A stretch of DNA of 64,000 nt from Candidatus Dechloromonas phosphorivorans (GCA_016714975.1 JADKBR010000011.1:77553-141552); one strand, 5' to 3'. Positions 53,777-63,762 are shown, counted from the first letter of the stretch. Made by a program: numbers and translations. The notes: a model not told the origin generated them from the sequence alone.

Positions 53777-54852
53777 ATCCGTCTTTCCGCGAAGTCATCA
53801 CCGCCGCCGACGGCGATCGACTCGATTTGTTTCTCGGTGCGGCAACCCGTATGGGTACGGCAGTTCAGAACGTCGAGAAGGATTTCTGGGTGTGCTGGAC
53901 TTTGGATGCCTTGTTCAATGGCCTAGCGGATAGCGGACCTCGTCTCTTGTTCAAGGGGGGTACCTCATTGTCCAAGGCTTTTGGCCTGATCTCGCGCTTT
54001 TCCGAAGACATCGACATCACCGTTTTTCGTGACGACTTGGGGCAGGCTGCCGAGGTAGCGGAACTGGATGCCTTGACTGGCAAGAAACGTCGAGCACGCC
54101 TTGAAGCTATCCGGGTCGCATGCCAAGCCTATATTGCCGGCCCATTGGCGGATCAATTCACTCAGATTGCTGGTGCGGTCATTCCCGATGGTCGCTTCAG
54201 GTTGGAACTCGACCCCGACGACAAAGATGGTCAGACGCTGCTGTTCTGGTACCCCGCAGTTACCCCGACAACCAACGACTACATCCGATCTGCCGTGAAA
54301 ATCGAATCCGGCGCGAAGTCGGCACTCGACCCTCATATCGCGGCATCGCTGAAGCCTTACGTAGCGCAGGATTTGTCGGCGCTGGATCTCACCATCCACA
54401 ACGTCACCACCGTAAAACCGGAGCGTACCTTCTGGGACAAGGTCATCATCCTGCATGGCTTGAGGCAATGGCATGACCGCCGTGGCGAATTACGGCACGG
54501 CGGTCAGCGTGTCTCGCGTCACTACTACGATGTACACCAGTTGATGCAGGCGTCCGCATCGCCGGAGTGGCAGGCCGACCAGGCACTCGCCATGGATTGT
54601 GTGGACCATGCCCGACTGTTCTTCGGAAGTGCTGATCTTGGCTTGGATATCGCCCATCCAGGGGCGTTTACGTTGGTTCCGAGCACTGCGATGCACGAAG
54701 CCTTATCCAAGGACTACGAAGCCATGGCCGGCATGGTCTTTGGCGAGGTCCCGAAGCTTGAAGCGGTGCTGGCCAGCGTCGAGCAATTCGAACAGACCAT
54801 CAACCGCGCTACGAACGCGGACAACTTGGCGAAAGCGGAAGAGCCTAGATGA
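53773..54852 (+). CDS. AbiEii-type nucleotidyltransferase toxin
   Basis: This 359-aa protein has the nucleotidyltransferase toxin core: FKGGTSLSKAFGLI (K61, GG-T-S) and RFSEDIDITVF with paired Asp residues. AbiEii enzymes transfer nucleotides to RNA, in known cases to tRNA, halting growth in phage-infected cells. The TTG start lies inside the abiEi stop. The gene overlaps the third operon gene by 4 nt. The catalytic residues look intact. Confidence 0.85.
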   Translation: MNPSFREVITAADGDRLDLFLGAATRMGTAVQNVEKDFWVCWTLDALFNGLADSGPRLLFKGGTSLSKAFGLISRFSEDIDITVFRDDLGQAAEVAELDALTGKKRRARLEAIRVACQAYIAGPLADQFTQIAGAVIPDGRFRLELDPDDKDGQTLLFWYPAVTPTTNDYIRSAVKIESGAKSALDPHIAASLKPYVAQDLSALDLTIHNVTTVKPERTFWDKVIILHGLRQWHDRRGELRHGGQRVSRHYYDVHQLMQASASPEWQADQALAMDCVDHARLFFGSADLGLDIAHPGAFTLVPSTAMHEALSKDYEAMAGMVFGEVPKLEAVLASVEQFEQTINRATNADNLAKAEEPR

Positions 54853-55763
54853 ACGACTATTTCAGCGACCGGGAAAACGGGCCTCGAGCCCGAACCGAGC
54901 AGATCATTTCGCCTGAGGTCTGGGCTGGTCTGGTTGCAACTGTGCAGGCGCTGGTCAACAGTGGGGCCTTCGGACTGCGTTTTCCGGAGCGCTGCCCGGA
55001 TGGGCAAGCCATCTGCGGTTGTGACGAGGATGTCATCGCCGCTTCCGTGATTGCGGAAATGCCGGGATTAACGTGGCCGCTCGAAACGTCCAGGCTGGTG
55101 GATGACGGATTCCTGCGGCAGCATGAGCCATTTGCACCGGACACATTATTGATCCTGGATTTCGTCGAGTTCGTCTACGCATCGGTGGCGAAGCCTCTTC
55201 CAGGAAGGCTCCACGACTTTTTCAATCACCACCATTTCACCTTCGATCAGCAATCCGGACAGGAAGAGTTCCGGGCGACGGTCAATCGTATCTTTGCGCG
55301 CAATGGTGTGGCCTTTGAAATGCTGTCAAACGGTCGTATCGTGCGTATTCTTCCGCCGGTGCTGGGGGATGACCTCAAAAGGATGGTATTCCGGACGGGG
55401 GACCGAATCCTCGACAACATGTTGGAAGAAAGCCGCGCTAAATTTACGGACCGAAATCCACTCCTGCGGCGGGAGGGGCTGGAGCGTTTGTGGGACGCAT
55501 GGGAGCGACTCAAATCACTCGCAGATCCCGAAGATAAGAAAAAATCGATCAAGATCATTCTCGATGCTACCGCCGAAGAGGTGGCGCTTCGGCAGCGGCT
55601 GGAAAACGAAGCGAAAGAACTGACCGATATCGGTAACAGCCACCTTATTCGGCACACCGAACTCAAGCAAATCCCGGTCATCGATGTGGATCACGTCGAT
55701 TATCTGTTTCATCGCTTGTTTGCGATGATCCAGTTGTTGTTGCGAAAGAAACGACCCGTCTAG
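54849..55763 (+). CDS. Third gene of the AbiE operon, AbiJ/HEPN-like in outline
   Basis: This 304-aa protein starts MNDYFSDRENGPRA, resembling the FSDR start of AbiJ-type N-terminal domains. A middle segment has FGLRFPERCPDG. A helical C-terminal half (LRREGLERLWDAWERLKSLA ... LTDIGNSHLIRHTE ... DYLFHRLFAMIQLLL) resembles HEPN/abortive-infection C-terminal domains. No family could be firmly assigned. It overlaps the toxin gene by 4 nt, so it is part of the same transcript. A role in sensing or executing the abortive response is inferred. Confidence 0.6.
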   Translation: MNDYFSDRENGPRARTEQIISPEVWAGLVATVQALVNSGAFGLRFPERCPDGQAICGCDEDVIAASVIAEMPGLTWPLETSRLVDDGFLRQHEPFAPDTLLILDFVEFVYASVAKPLPGRLHDFFNHHHFTFDQQSGQEEFRATVNRIFARNGVAFEMLSNGRIVRILPPVLGDDLKRMVFRTGDRILDNMLEESRAKFTDRNPLLRREGLERLWDAWERLKSLADPEDKKKSIKIILDATAEEVALRQRLENEAKELTDIGNSHLIRHTELKQIPVIDVDHVDYLFHRLFAMIQLLLRKKRPV

Positions 55764-55860
55764 CGATTTCGGCGGCGCTTGGTAGTGGCAATAGCGATTG
55801 ACTGGAATCAGGGGCTTGCTGACGACATTTCCGCGATTAGCCTGATGTCAGGAGGTCGAT

Positions 55861-56124
55861 ATGCGGAAATTTTTCTTCTTCGCGATCCTGGCGATTGGTG
55901 CAGGGATCGGATTGCTGGTTGCTATTGCAGCAAAAGGCGAGTGGGGCGCGGGCGCTGTCATGGTGGGTGTTGGGCTACTCTTTGCCGTTCCTCTCGCCAG
56001 TGCGTTGACGGGCATTGGACGAGGCCGCAGGAGGTTGCGGCGGCGACGGATTGGTGGAGGACTAAGGGGCACGTCCAGGTCTTTGTTCAAGGGAGATGTC
56101 CCTGTTCGGCGCTGGGATCGGTAG
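55861..56124 (+). CDS. Small membrane protein with basic tail (87 aa)
   Basis: It has two membrane helices (FFFAILAIGAGIGLLVAIAA and AVMVGVGLLFAVPLASAL) followed by an Arg-rich tail (GRGRRRLRRRR). The near-perfect RBS CAGGAGGTC lies 5-6 nt before the ATG. It ends 3 nt before the convergent traG gene. Function unknown; location in the element suggests an accessory role. Confidence 0.65.
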   Translation: MRKFFFFAILAIGAGIGLLVAIAAKGEWGAGAVMVGVGLLFAVPLASALTGIGRGRRRLRRRRIGGGLRGTSRSLFKGDVPVRRWDR

Positions 56125-56127
56125 CAG

Positions 56128-58911
56128 TTACTTTTTTGACTTGATCAGATCCTGCACGGCATCCTTTGCGTTACCTACCGTTGCCTCTCCATCTTTGTAG
56201 GCCTGCCTGGCTGATTGCCACATCAGCGACTTCTTCGATGCCAGGGTCCCGTCGCCTGTCTTGATGACTTCAGCCTTGTCGTCGAATTCTTCGCGCTTCG
56301 CTGCGGCTTCGCCGTGAATCTGGACGGCGCGTTGCTGCACTTCCTCGCGCAGGGGCGAAGGTGGTTCGGCTTTCTGTTCCAGCGGACCACTTGGGTTACC
56401 GCCGAAGCGAGAGGCCTTGCTTATTTGAGTCTGGTAGGTTGCGTTGATGTCCGGTGTGATGGCGACATCATGCAACTGCTCTTTATGGAGGTCGCGGATA
56501 TCACCAAAGGAGGTCGGGAGGCTGCTCCCATCCGAAATAACCCGATTCGGGCGCAATGACTGGCGGGCCAGCTCGGCCGACATCAAGGCGTGAGCGGCGG
56601 CGCTGTTGCCGCCATAGGTCTGGGCATATCGGAGGAACATCTCCATGTTGTGCGGGTCTTGGGCGATGTCGATGGAGATGGATTCGCCCTTGTCGTGGGC
56701 GGACGATACACGTTCCGCAAAACTGGTGCGGTCGGCAAGGGTGGCATCCGCCCGCTCGGAACGGGCCCGTGTCGAACCGAGGCGGGACGACATCTCGCGG
56801 GCCTCGCTAGCATCGTTCGAGAGCGCCTGCAAATAGCTGGCATCCCTCGATACCCGGTCACCGAATTGTTTGAAGGCTACCAACTGCTCCCCGCTCAGGC
56901 TGGCCAATGCTTTCTGTTCCTGGGCGGAAAGGCTCGACTGGTAGGACTTGTCGGCGCTGGTGTGAAGGTCAGCGCCCGCAACTTTGGCATTCACGCCGAC
57001 ATGGGCGGCCGCACCGAAAGCAATACGCGCGACCTGCGCCTGGCTGAGACCGGTGCTCTGGGCAACACTTCGCGTGATCTGATCCAACTGGTTCAGCGTG
57101 TCGCCCATTTGCTCGAAGCTGCTGGCGCTGGAACCGCTGCTGTTGCGCGTCGAGCGAAGCTTGTTGAGCCCGCGAGAGAACACTTCAGACAGTGCTGCCG
57201 ATTGCTCCATCGTCGCTGTCGTGGCTTCACCTCGCGCTGCGTCGACCTGCCGGCTGGCTTGCTGCACATCCTGTTCGGATACACGCATCGAGACCACCCG
57301 CGAAGCGAATCCCTGATTGCGCAACAGGCTGACCGCAGTTCGGCCGGTGAGCGCGTTCGACGAGAACGTATTTCCAGAGAGGTCGTTTTGCCAGCTGCTC
57401 ATGAACGCCGAGGTCCGGTTGGGGGCCAGTTGCATCTGGTCCATGCCGACGTTGCCCATCGAGACGTTACCAACGGTGGCGGCCGAGGTGCCGCCCGAGA
57501 TCATTCCTTGCAACCCCGACAAGCCACCGACCAGCGCTGTTCCGAAGTTTTCCATGCGCTTCAGGGCGGCCCAGGCAATGAATGGAATGCTGATGGCGAG
57601 GTAACCGACAACGGCCTCACCCGAGATCGCCCGCGAATAGATCGTTGAAGCTGTCTGCAATGCCAGTGATTTGCTCCCCGTCCCAAGGTCGGCCGCAGCG
57701 GCAAGGTCGTAGGCCGCATAGATTGAGGCCATGTAGTTCAGGATGGCATAGAGCGGTGGCCACAGCTGAATCCAGATCAGTACGGCCGCATAGCCCTTGA
57801 AGGCCAGCATTGTTTCCCGTCCGCTGGTGAGCAGGAGCAGCAGGACCATGAGGGGGAACATCGCATAGGTGACCGCCTCGACCACGTTTCTAAAAACCGG
57901 CAGGGCCTGCTCGGCCACTTTGCCGTAATTGAGCCAGGAGGCGTTCTGCTGGGCCACCGCTTGCGCTCGACCAACCGCCAACACCATCGCCGCCGGATCA
58001 TTGACCTTCTGGCCGACGATCTTACTGGTGTCCTCAAGTGCGTTGAGCATGGCATTCTGCCGGATGAGGTCGGCCGCCGTTGCCGCCGCGGTGGCGATGC
58101 TGTTCTTGAGATAGGCCTGCTGGATTTGTCCGGCGATGGCCGCTGCAGCAGCGGCACCGGGCAAGGTCGGGTTGAGTTGGAAAGCCAGGCGCCCCTGAAT
58201 CCGGGTGATCTGGGCGGGCATGCGGCCATTGAGGCTCAGATAGACATTGGGGCAGGTATCGACGCCGACACTACCGCCCACGCCAGTCAGCGTGGAAAAG
58301 CGCGCCGGATTGGGTGAGGCCATCAGCGGCCAGACATCGTCCGACGCAGAAAAGACCGCCGGATCGAGCGTGCCATCGATCAGGTCGTAGGTTGTGCAGT
58401 TGTGGATGAAGTTGATCAGATCGGTGCGGAAGGCCGGATCCTGAAACACCACATTGCCGGTTTCGCGGATCAGCCGGTTGCCGAACATCAGTCCGTTCTG
58501 CTGGTAGCTCAGTTCGACCGGCAGGGCGCCGACGCCCGGAATAACCTGAAAAGCCGTTTCGAATAGAGTGGTCAGCGTGTTGCCGATGGTGCTGGTGATG
58601 CCGCCCAGCGCGGCCACCCCGAACGGTACATTGCCGACGACCTTGACGGCCGAACCGCCGGTCTTATCCACGATGCCCACCGTGACCTTGGGAACGATCA
58701 ACACCGAGAAAACCAGCACAACGGTGCCCAGCCATTTCCAGCCCTGCAGTTTCTCGGGGGCGAACGCATAGGCAACCAGGGCCGCCACAAAACCGCAGAA
58801 GGCCACGGCCGCCAGGGCAGCGGCGTAGTCGCCTGAAGCGTGGATCGCCGCCGCGGCATTGAAGACACCGAACAGGCTGTCGGCGTTCTGGTAAGCGTAA
58901 ATTTCCCACAT
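56128..58911 (-). CDS. traG: Conjugal transfer protein TraG (F-type, TraG_N domain)
   Basis: This 927-aa inner-membrane protein has the TraG N-terminal domain: several membrane helices near 30-100 (AALAAVAFCGFVAALVAY, WLGTVVLVFSVLIV) and 350-470. A long helical periplasmic or cytoplasmic C-terminal region runs from about 480. F TraG acts in mating-pair stabilisation and pilus assembly. It is the last gene of a trbC-traN-x-traF-traH-traG run on the minus strand. Confidence 0.88.
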   Translation of the reverse strand: MWEIYAYQNADSLFGVFNAAAAIHASGDYAAALAAVAFCGFVAALVAYAFAPEKLQGWKWLGTVVLVFSVLIVPKVTVGIVDKTGGSAVKVVGNVPFGVAALGGITSTIGNTLTTLFETAFQVIPGVGALPVELSYQQNGLMFGNRLIRETGNVVFQDPAFRTDLINFIHNCTTYDLIDGTLDPAVFSASDDVWPLMASPNPARFSTLTGVGGSVGVDTCPNVYLSLNGRMPAQITRIQGRLAFQLNPTLPGAAAAAAIAGQIQQAYLKNSIATAAATAADLIRQNAMLNALEDTSKIVGQKVNDPAAMVLAVGRAQAVAQQNASWLNYGKVAEQALPVFRNVVEAVTYAMFPLMVLLLLLTSGRETMLAFKGYAAVLIWIQLWPPLYAILNYMASIYAAYDLAAAADLGTGSKSLALQTASTIYSRAISGEAVVGYLAISIPFIAWAALKRMENFGTALVGGLSGLQGMISGGTSAATVGNVSMGNVGMDQMQLAPNRTSAFMSSWQNDLSGNTFSSNALTGRTAVSLLRNQGFASRVVSMRVSEQDVQQASRQVDAARGEATTATMEQSAALSEVFSRGLNKLRSTRNSSGSSASSFEQMGDTLNQLDQITRSVAQSTGLSQAQVARIAFGAAAHVGVNAKVAGADLHTSADKSYQSSLSAQEQKALASLSGEQLVAFKQFGDRVSRDASYLQALSNDASEAREMSSRLGSTRARSERADATLADRTSFAERVSSAHDKGESISIDIAQDPHNMEMFLRYAQTYGGNSAAAHALMSAELARQSLRPNRVISDGSSLPTSFGDIRDLHKEQLHDVAITPDINATYQTQISKASRFGGNPSGPLEQKAEPPSPLREEVQQRAVQIHGEAAAKREEFDDKAEVIKTGDGTLASKKSLMWQSARQAYKDGEATVGNAKDAVQDLIKSKK

Positions 58912-58944
58912 GCTGCTTTCTCCTGTCGCGCTATCACATCGTCT

Positions 58945-60393
58945 CTACTGCGACAGATAGGCGGCCTGCTGGCCGAGCATGTCCATCACGTGTTGCGGCA
59001 TGCTGGAGCGCAGTTGGCGTTCGAGTTGCTCCAAGTGGTTCGATACCGCGCGGAAGGAGCCGACCTTCTGGTAGAGCAGATTCTTTTCCTGGGAGAGTTG
59101 CGTGAGCATGGCCTGCGCCCGCTGACGGACCTGGTTGGCCTGCTCCCGTTGCGACTGCTGCAGGGTGTAGTTCTTGTCCAGCGCGGCCATGCCCAGACGC
59201 AGATTGCGTTCAAGGAAAACATAGGCGTAGTCGGCGGCAATCACGTCGCGATACTGGGCGATCAGGCTGTCGGCCAAACCCGATCCCGGGATGCTGGTGC
59301 CGATGGACAACATCTTGTAGACCGGCTCGGTGGTCTGATTGACGAAGCCGACTTCGGTCGAGTTATTGGGGATGGCGGTGCGCGTCGTGATCTTCTCGGC
59401 AATGGAGCGCATGATCGCCTCGACCTTGGCGGTAAAGGGCGTGTGGGGGTACGTGGTGTTCAGTGTGACGACGTCGCAATTGGTGTAATCGTTGCATTTC
59501 AAGACATGCTGCACGACATCCGTGCCGGCGGCTGCTCCCTGGCCGTAGAGCAACTGGCTAATCGAGGTCAGTGTCGGGGCAATCGGCTCGGGGTCACGGG
59601 CCGATTCTTCCGGGTAATAGATGATGGTACCAACCAGGCTCATGATCAATTCGCGCTCCTGGTCATCGAGATAGGCGCCGGTGTACTGCAAGGCCTTCCA
59701 GGTCAGGTTGCCGACGAAAGGCGCCTTGTTTTTCACCTTCGGGTCGCCCGAGGAGCGTGCCGAAGACAAAATGCTGGGCCGATCCGTCGCACAGCGCCGA
59801 CGCGCCGCATCGCGGTCGCTCTCCATGCCCATCTCGATAGCCAGATCGGCACAGGTTTCCTGAGAACTGTAGCCAATCGATTCAGCCGCCGTGCTGACAA
59901 TGGCCTTGGCGGTTTCGCAGGAATTGATGCGGGCATTGTTGATCCAGGTCTCCAATCCCTTGGCCCACTTGGTCAGTCCGCCAAGCAGCGGCGAGACCGC
60001 CTCCAGGGCAAGCTGAAAAGCGATCCCCGGCAGGGCGGCCGTGATGTTCTTCAGCATGTTCTTGAACTCGGTCGCCGAAATGTGCGAGAAGGAACCACCG
60101 AAGACATCGATGCCGCCGCAACCGGCCTTGGCGCTGGGGAACTGGATGGCGGCCAACTGATAAACCTTGTTCGGCGAGCGCATCATCAAGCTGCCGCCGG
60201 TGTAGGTATTGAAGGTCTGGCCACGGAAGGCACCGGGGGCGGTGTAGTTGCCGATGGCGCCCAGATTGTTGAACATGTTGTTCACCTCGCTGTTGAGGTC
60301 GCCAGCCTGTAGTTGGAAGGACGGGATCGCCAGCAGCAGCGCCAGGAAGGTGGCAGCGCTACGCCGCAAATGAGGATGGACGTAATGGTTCAT
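58945..60393 (-). CDS. traH: Conjugal transfer protein TraH
   Basis: This 482-aa periplasmic protein has a signal peptide (ATFLALLLAIPSFQLQAG), then the TraH pattern DLNSEVNNMFNNLGAIGNYTAPG, with GGSFSHISATEFKNMLKNI. A C-terminal coiled coil (LQQSQREQANQVRQRAQAMLT) is predicted. It takes part in F-pilus extension with TraF and TraN. Its start overlaps the traF stop by 4 nt and it precedes traG by 33 nt. Confidence 0.9.
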   Translation of the reverse strand: MNHYVHPHLRRSAATFLALLLAIPSFQLQAGDLNSEVNNMFNNLGAIGNYTAPGAFRGQTFNTYTGGSLMMRSPNKVYQLAAIQFPSAKAGCGGIDVFGGSFSHISATEFKNMLKNITAALPGIAFQLALEAVSPLLGGLTKWAKGLETWINNARINSCETAKAIVSTAAESIGYSSQETCADLAIEMGMESDRDAARRRCATDRPSILSSARSSGDPKVKNKAPFVGNLTWKALQYTGAYLDDQERELIMSLVGTIIYYPEESARDPEPIAPTLTSISQLLYGQGAAAGTDVVQHVLKCNDYTNCDVVTLNTTYPHTPFTAKVEAIMRSIAEKITTRTAIPNNSTEVGFVNQTTEPVYKMLSIGTSIPGSGLADSLIAQYRDVIAADYAYVFLERNLRLGMAALDKNYTLQQSQREQANQVRQRAQAMLTQLSQEKNLLYQKVGSFRAVSNHLEQLERQLRSSMPQHVMDMLGQQAAYLSQ

Positions 60394-61253
60394 GGCGCCT
60401 CCAGGGGTAGGGCGAGACCTTGCGTGGTTGTAGGCAGCATGGCCTCGGCTTGCGGAGCGGACACAGTGGCAATGCGTTCGAGTAACTGAGATTCCGAGAG
60501 CACCCCGAAGCCAATGGGAGAGATCTTTCCGGTGAAGGGCTGGGCCAGAAAAACGGCGGGTACCTGGCTGACCTTCAGTGCGGTGGCAATGCCGTTGTCC
60601 GGGCGGGCATTGGGGAAACTCGGCAGCGGACCGCCGTCCACGCTGATGGCGACGACCTGGATGCCGTGACGAGCCTGGAAGGCTGCCAAGGTCGGTGCGA
60701 AGGCATGGCAGTACGGACAGTCCGAGCGATAGAAGAAGAACAGCACGTGATCCTTGCCCAAGTCGACAATGGCGTGTGAGCGATCGACCAGCTCGGCCTG
60801 ATCGAAGACTTCCAGGGCCTTGGCATTGACCGGCCGGCCCTGCAGGGTCGGGTCGAGTTGCGGTGTGGCCCAGGCAATGCGCTGGGCGACATCGGCGAAG
60901 TAGGAAGCGCGGGCGACGACCTGGGACTCCAGTTCCATGTAGCGCCGGACATTGGCTTCGCTCGGTCGCATGATGGCGATGTTGCGCGTCTCCTCCAGGG
61001 TTTTCTGGAGACGTTCGAATTCGACCAGTTCCGGTGCCCGTAGCGGTTGAGCGGGCGGTGCAGCCGCGGTGGTCTTGCCTGGTAGCAATGGTTGTTCGTG
61101 TTCCTCGGGTGCCGGCGCTTCATAGAAATGCCAGCCGCGCCAACTGTCCACCCAGTAGCGGGAAGCAGCGTCCTGGGCCACTGCACTATGGCTACCGAGC
61201 ATCACGGCAAAGATCAGCAGCAGGAGGAGGACGGGGCGGTTTCGGATAGTCAT
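60390..61253 (-). CDS. traF: Conjugal transfer protein TraF (thioredoxin fold)
   Basis: This 287-aa periplasmic protein has a signal peptide (MTIRNRPVLLLLLIFAVMLG, cut near AVAQ), then a thioredoxin-like domain with the Cys pair C179 and C182 (SDCPYCHAF). F TraF lacks this pair in E. coli, but element versions keep it, so disulphide exchange is plausible. The ATG at 61253 is preferred to a longer start at 61394. The stop overlaps traH. Confidence 0.9.
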   Translation of the reverse strand: MTIRNRPVLLLLLIFAVMLGSHSAVAQDAASRYWVDSWRGWHFYEAPAPEEHEQPLLPGKTTAAAPPAQPLRAPELVEFERLQKTLEETRNIAIMRPSEANVRRYMELESQVVARASYFADVAQRIAWATPQLDPTLQGRPVNAKALEVFDQAELVDRSHAIVDLGKDHVLFFFYRSDCPYCHAFAPTLAAFQARHGIQVVAISVDGGPLPSFPNARPDNGIATALKVSQVPAVFLAQPFTGKISPIGFGVLSESQLLERIATVSAPQAEAMLPTTTQGLALPLEAP

Positions 61254-61261
61254 GCGTGGCC

Positions 61262-61636
61262 CTACTTCAGGGATTGTGGTGGCCGGCCATCGAGGCAGTA
61301 GTTGATGCCGAAATCCATGGTCTGGCGGCGCGGAGTCGACGCACCGGGCAGCAGAACCCCGTCCTGCCAGAACCTGACATTCAAGCGGGCACAACCGGCC
61401 TGGGCGTAGCGCTTCTCGGTTGTGACATCGATATAGATCGGCGAGGTGGCTGCAAAGCGCTGGGTGAGCGCTTCGGCGATCTCGCCGCTGAGGATGGCGT
61501 GGGCCTCGCCATCGACGGATCGAAGGGCGGCCAACATCACCGGTCGGGGATCCGATACCGGGGCTCTGGGCACCTCGTCGGCGAGGACGGACGCTGCGAA
61601 TCCGGCGATCAAGGCAGCGGTGTAAGCGATCTTCAT
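61262..61636 (-). CDS. Small periplasmic protein between traN and traF
   Basis: This 124-aa protein has a signal peptide (MKIAYTAALIAGFAASVLA) and a mature part with two Cys residues (AQAGCARLNV and INYCLDGRPP). No family is recognised. It overlaps the traN stop (ATGA) and precedes traF by 8 nt, so it belongs to the transfer operon. The ATG at 61636 follows GGGGAAG. Confidence 0.7.
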   Translation of the reverse strand: MKIAYTAALIAGFAASVLADEVPRAPVSDPRPVMLAALRSVDGEAHAILSGEIAEALTQRFAATSPIYIDVTTEKRYAQAGCARLNVRFWQDGVLLPGASTPRRQTMDFGINYCLDGRPPQSLK

Positions 61637-63753
61637 TGGCACTTCCCCTGTCCGTAGTAGCAGGTTGTCAGGCGTGCGGCGTTGCTGCCCTGTAGCGCGC
61701 CGGCGTTGGGCAGCGTCGGGACGATAGAGGCGTAAAACTCGGTGAGGTCCATGGCCGCGAAGTCGAGGCTCTGGAGTTGGGCGATGGTGAACCCCGAGCA
61801 GTCGGGGCTTTTCCCCGAACCCCAGCCCTTGCCGACCTGCACGCGGCCCTGCTCATTGACGATGCGGGCCAGTTTGCTGTTGAAGCAGCACTTGCCGGTG
61901 CTGTGTTCGATACAGGAGACGCACTTGCCGAAAATGCGGATGCAGGAGGAACACCAGGTGCCGACGGTGTGGCACAGGCCGGCCCCTTCCTTCATGGCGA
62001 GCTTGCCTTCCTCCTCGTTGCAGGACGACATCGACATGATGATGTAGATCACCACCGCGATGACCAGCGACCAGGGGTCGAAGGCGACGACCAGGCTTTC
62101 ACCGGAATAGAGCACGGCCGAACTGGCCGGCAGTGCCGTACCGTTGACCGCAACGGTGATGCCATAGGTGGTGAAACTGCCGCTGAAACCGCCACCCAGC
62201 AGCAAGGCCTGCATCCCCTGGTAGAGGAATTCGCGGTTCTGGGAATTCATTAGCACGTCGTAGACCAAACTCGAACCGGTACCGAACAGGCTCTGATTGG
62301 TCATGCCGGCGCCAGCCGAGTCGGAACTACAGCAGTTCTTCAGCAGGCGGTCGCGGCAGCGGTTGCCTTCGCCCTTGAAGACCTGCATCTTGGTGGTGTC
62401 GAGATACACGCCCGCTTCGCGTCCAGCTTCCATCAGGGACATCGAACGGGCAAAGTCGGCATCGTTGGTGTAGCTGGTGTTGAAGCAGTTTGTTCCCAGG
62501 CAATAGACGTTGGCCGGGCAGTTCGATGCGGTGGTCGTAGTTTGTGCGGCGACCGGGCAGGTATAGGTGTCCTGGGTGATTTCGCACAGCCCGCTGCCGA
62601 CATTCATTTGCTTGCAGGTGCTGCTGGCCGGAATGCAGCCGCTGCTGGCCAGCGGTGTGCACTCGTCGACCGGGGCGCCCGAGGTGCAGGTCAGCGTGCG
62701 CTCATAGGACCAGCAGGCACGGGTCACGGCGCGGCCTTCGATGGCCTTGGTCGCCGGGCCGTCGACACAGGTGTCGGCGGTGGTGACGGTACAGCGCCCG
62801 CCAGCGTTCAGCACGGCGCTCTTGTCGACCCAGACATCGGTCTCGTGTTGCACCATGGCCGGCTGGACGAACGACAGGGGCAGGGTCCACTTCACGAATC
62901 CGCCAAAACCGCTGAACTGGAAGGTGTAATTGCACGTCCCGGCTGTGCAGCCTGAACCGGGCATCATGTTGACCGTGAACGGACTCCAGCAATGGCCTTC
63001 CCAATGGGGGGCGAGGTTGGTGACATAGCTGGCCTGGGTGGCCGGTGCGGTCGGCAGGTCGACGGTCTGCCAGCCGATGCAGGCCCCTTGGCCACCGGCC
63101 GCATAGAAGCGGAAACGCTGCAGCCCATCGCTGCGCAGTTGGCATTGCGCTTCCGCCACCATGGTGTCGGCACCGTTGCGGTTGACCTGGCCGTGGGCGA
63201 CCCAAGTGCCTTCAACGCAACTGGGCTGGAGGTCGATCTCGACCGTCAGATCGCGCCGTGTCGTATAGTTGCCGACACCGCTGTAGCGGTTGCAGACCTT
63301 GGTCGTGGTGCCCGCCGCGGTGCTGAGCTCGGCGGTGGTGCAGCCCGAGTAATAGTCGGCCAGGCTGCCCAATGCACTCGACGGATTGCGGGCGATGTCA
63401 CGGGCCGCAGTGACTGCCGGATCGTAGGCGGAGATTGCCGGGCGGGGTGTATTGGCCGAGGTCAGCGCGCCGTCCTGGGCCTGGCAGACCGGATCGCTGG
63501 TATCGGCCGCGCAGGTGCTCAGGCGAGTATTGGCCGCACCCGACAGGTTGGGCTGGCCGTAATACGCCGTTTCCGGTGGCGTCGTGGTGTACTCCGGTAC
63601 GGCGCTCGATGCGCTGGGCACGTTCACTGTGCCGCGAACGACCGGGTTGACCGCCTGGCCGGCGGCTGTGCCCTCTTCAAACGGCCCGGCGATGGCGGCG
63701 CTCTGCGTCGTGATGAAGCAGAACAGCGTGATCCAGATGATCAGGCGGCGCAT
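61633..63753 (-). CDS. traN: Conjugal transfer mating-pair stabilisation protein TraN
   Basis: This 706-aa Cys-rich outer-membrane protein has a signal peptide (LIIWITLFCFITTQSAAIAG) and the typical run of paired cysteines, for example CKQMNVGSGLCEITQDTYTC and CSSCIRIFGKCVSCIEHSTG. F TraN contacts recipient receptors and stabilises the mating pair. The ATG at 63753 is used; a GTG at 63762, directly after the trbC stop, is an alternative. Confidence 0.9.
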   Translation of the reverse strand: MRRLIIWITLFCFITTQSAAIAGPFEEGTAAGQAVNPVVRGTVNVPSASSAVPEYTTTPPETAYYGQPNLSGAANTRLSTCAADTSDPVCQAQDGALTSANTPRPAISAYDPAVTAARDIARNPSSALGSLADYYSGCTTAELSTAAGTTTKVCNRYSGVGNYTTRRDLTVEIDLQPSCVEGTWVAHGQVNRNGADTMVAEAQCQLRSDGLQRFRFYAAGGQGACIGWQTVDLPTAPATQASYVTNLAPHWEGHCWSPFTVNMMPGSGCTAGTCNYTFQFSGFGGFVKWTLPLSFVQPAMVQHETDVWVDKSAVLNAGGRCTVTTADTCVDGPATKAIEGRAVTRACWSYERTLTCTSGAPVDECTPLASSGCIPASSTCKQMNVGSGLCEITQDTYTCPVAAQTTTTASNCPANVYCLGTNCFNTSYTNDADFARSMSLMEAGREAGVYLDTTKMQVFKGEGNRCRDRLLKNCCSSDSAGAGMTNQSLFGTGSSLVYDVLMNSQNREFLYQGMQALLLGGGFSGSFTTYGITVAVNGTALPASSAVLYSGESLVVAFDPWSLVIAVVIYIIMSMSSCNEEEGKLAMKEGAGLCHTVGTWCSSCIRIFGKCVSCIEHSTGKCCFNSKLARIVNEQGRVQVGKGWGSGKSPDCSGFTIAQLQSLDFAAMDLTEFYASIVPTLPNAGALQGSNAARLTTCYYGQGKCQ

Positions 63754-63762
63754 GGGGATCAC

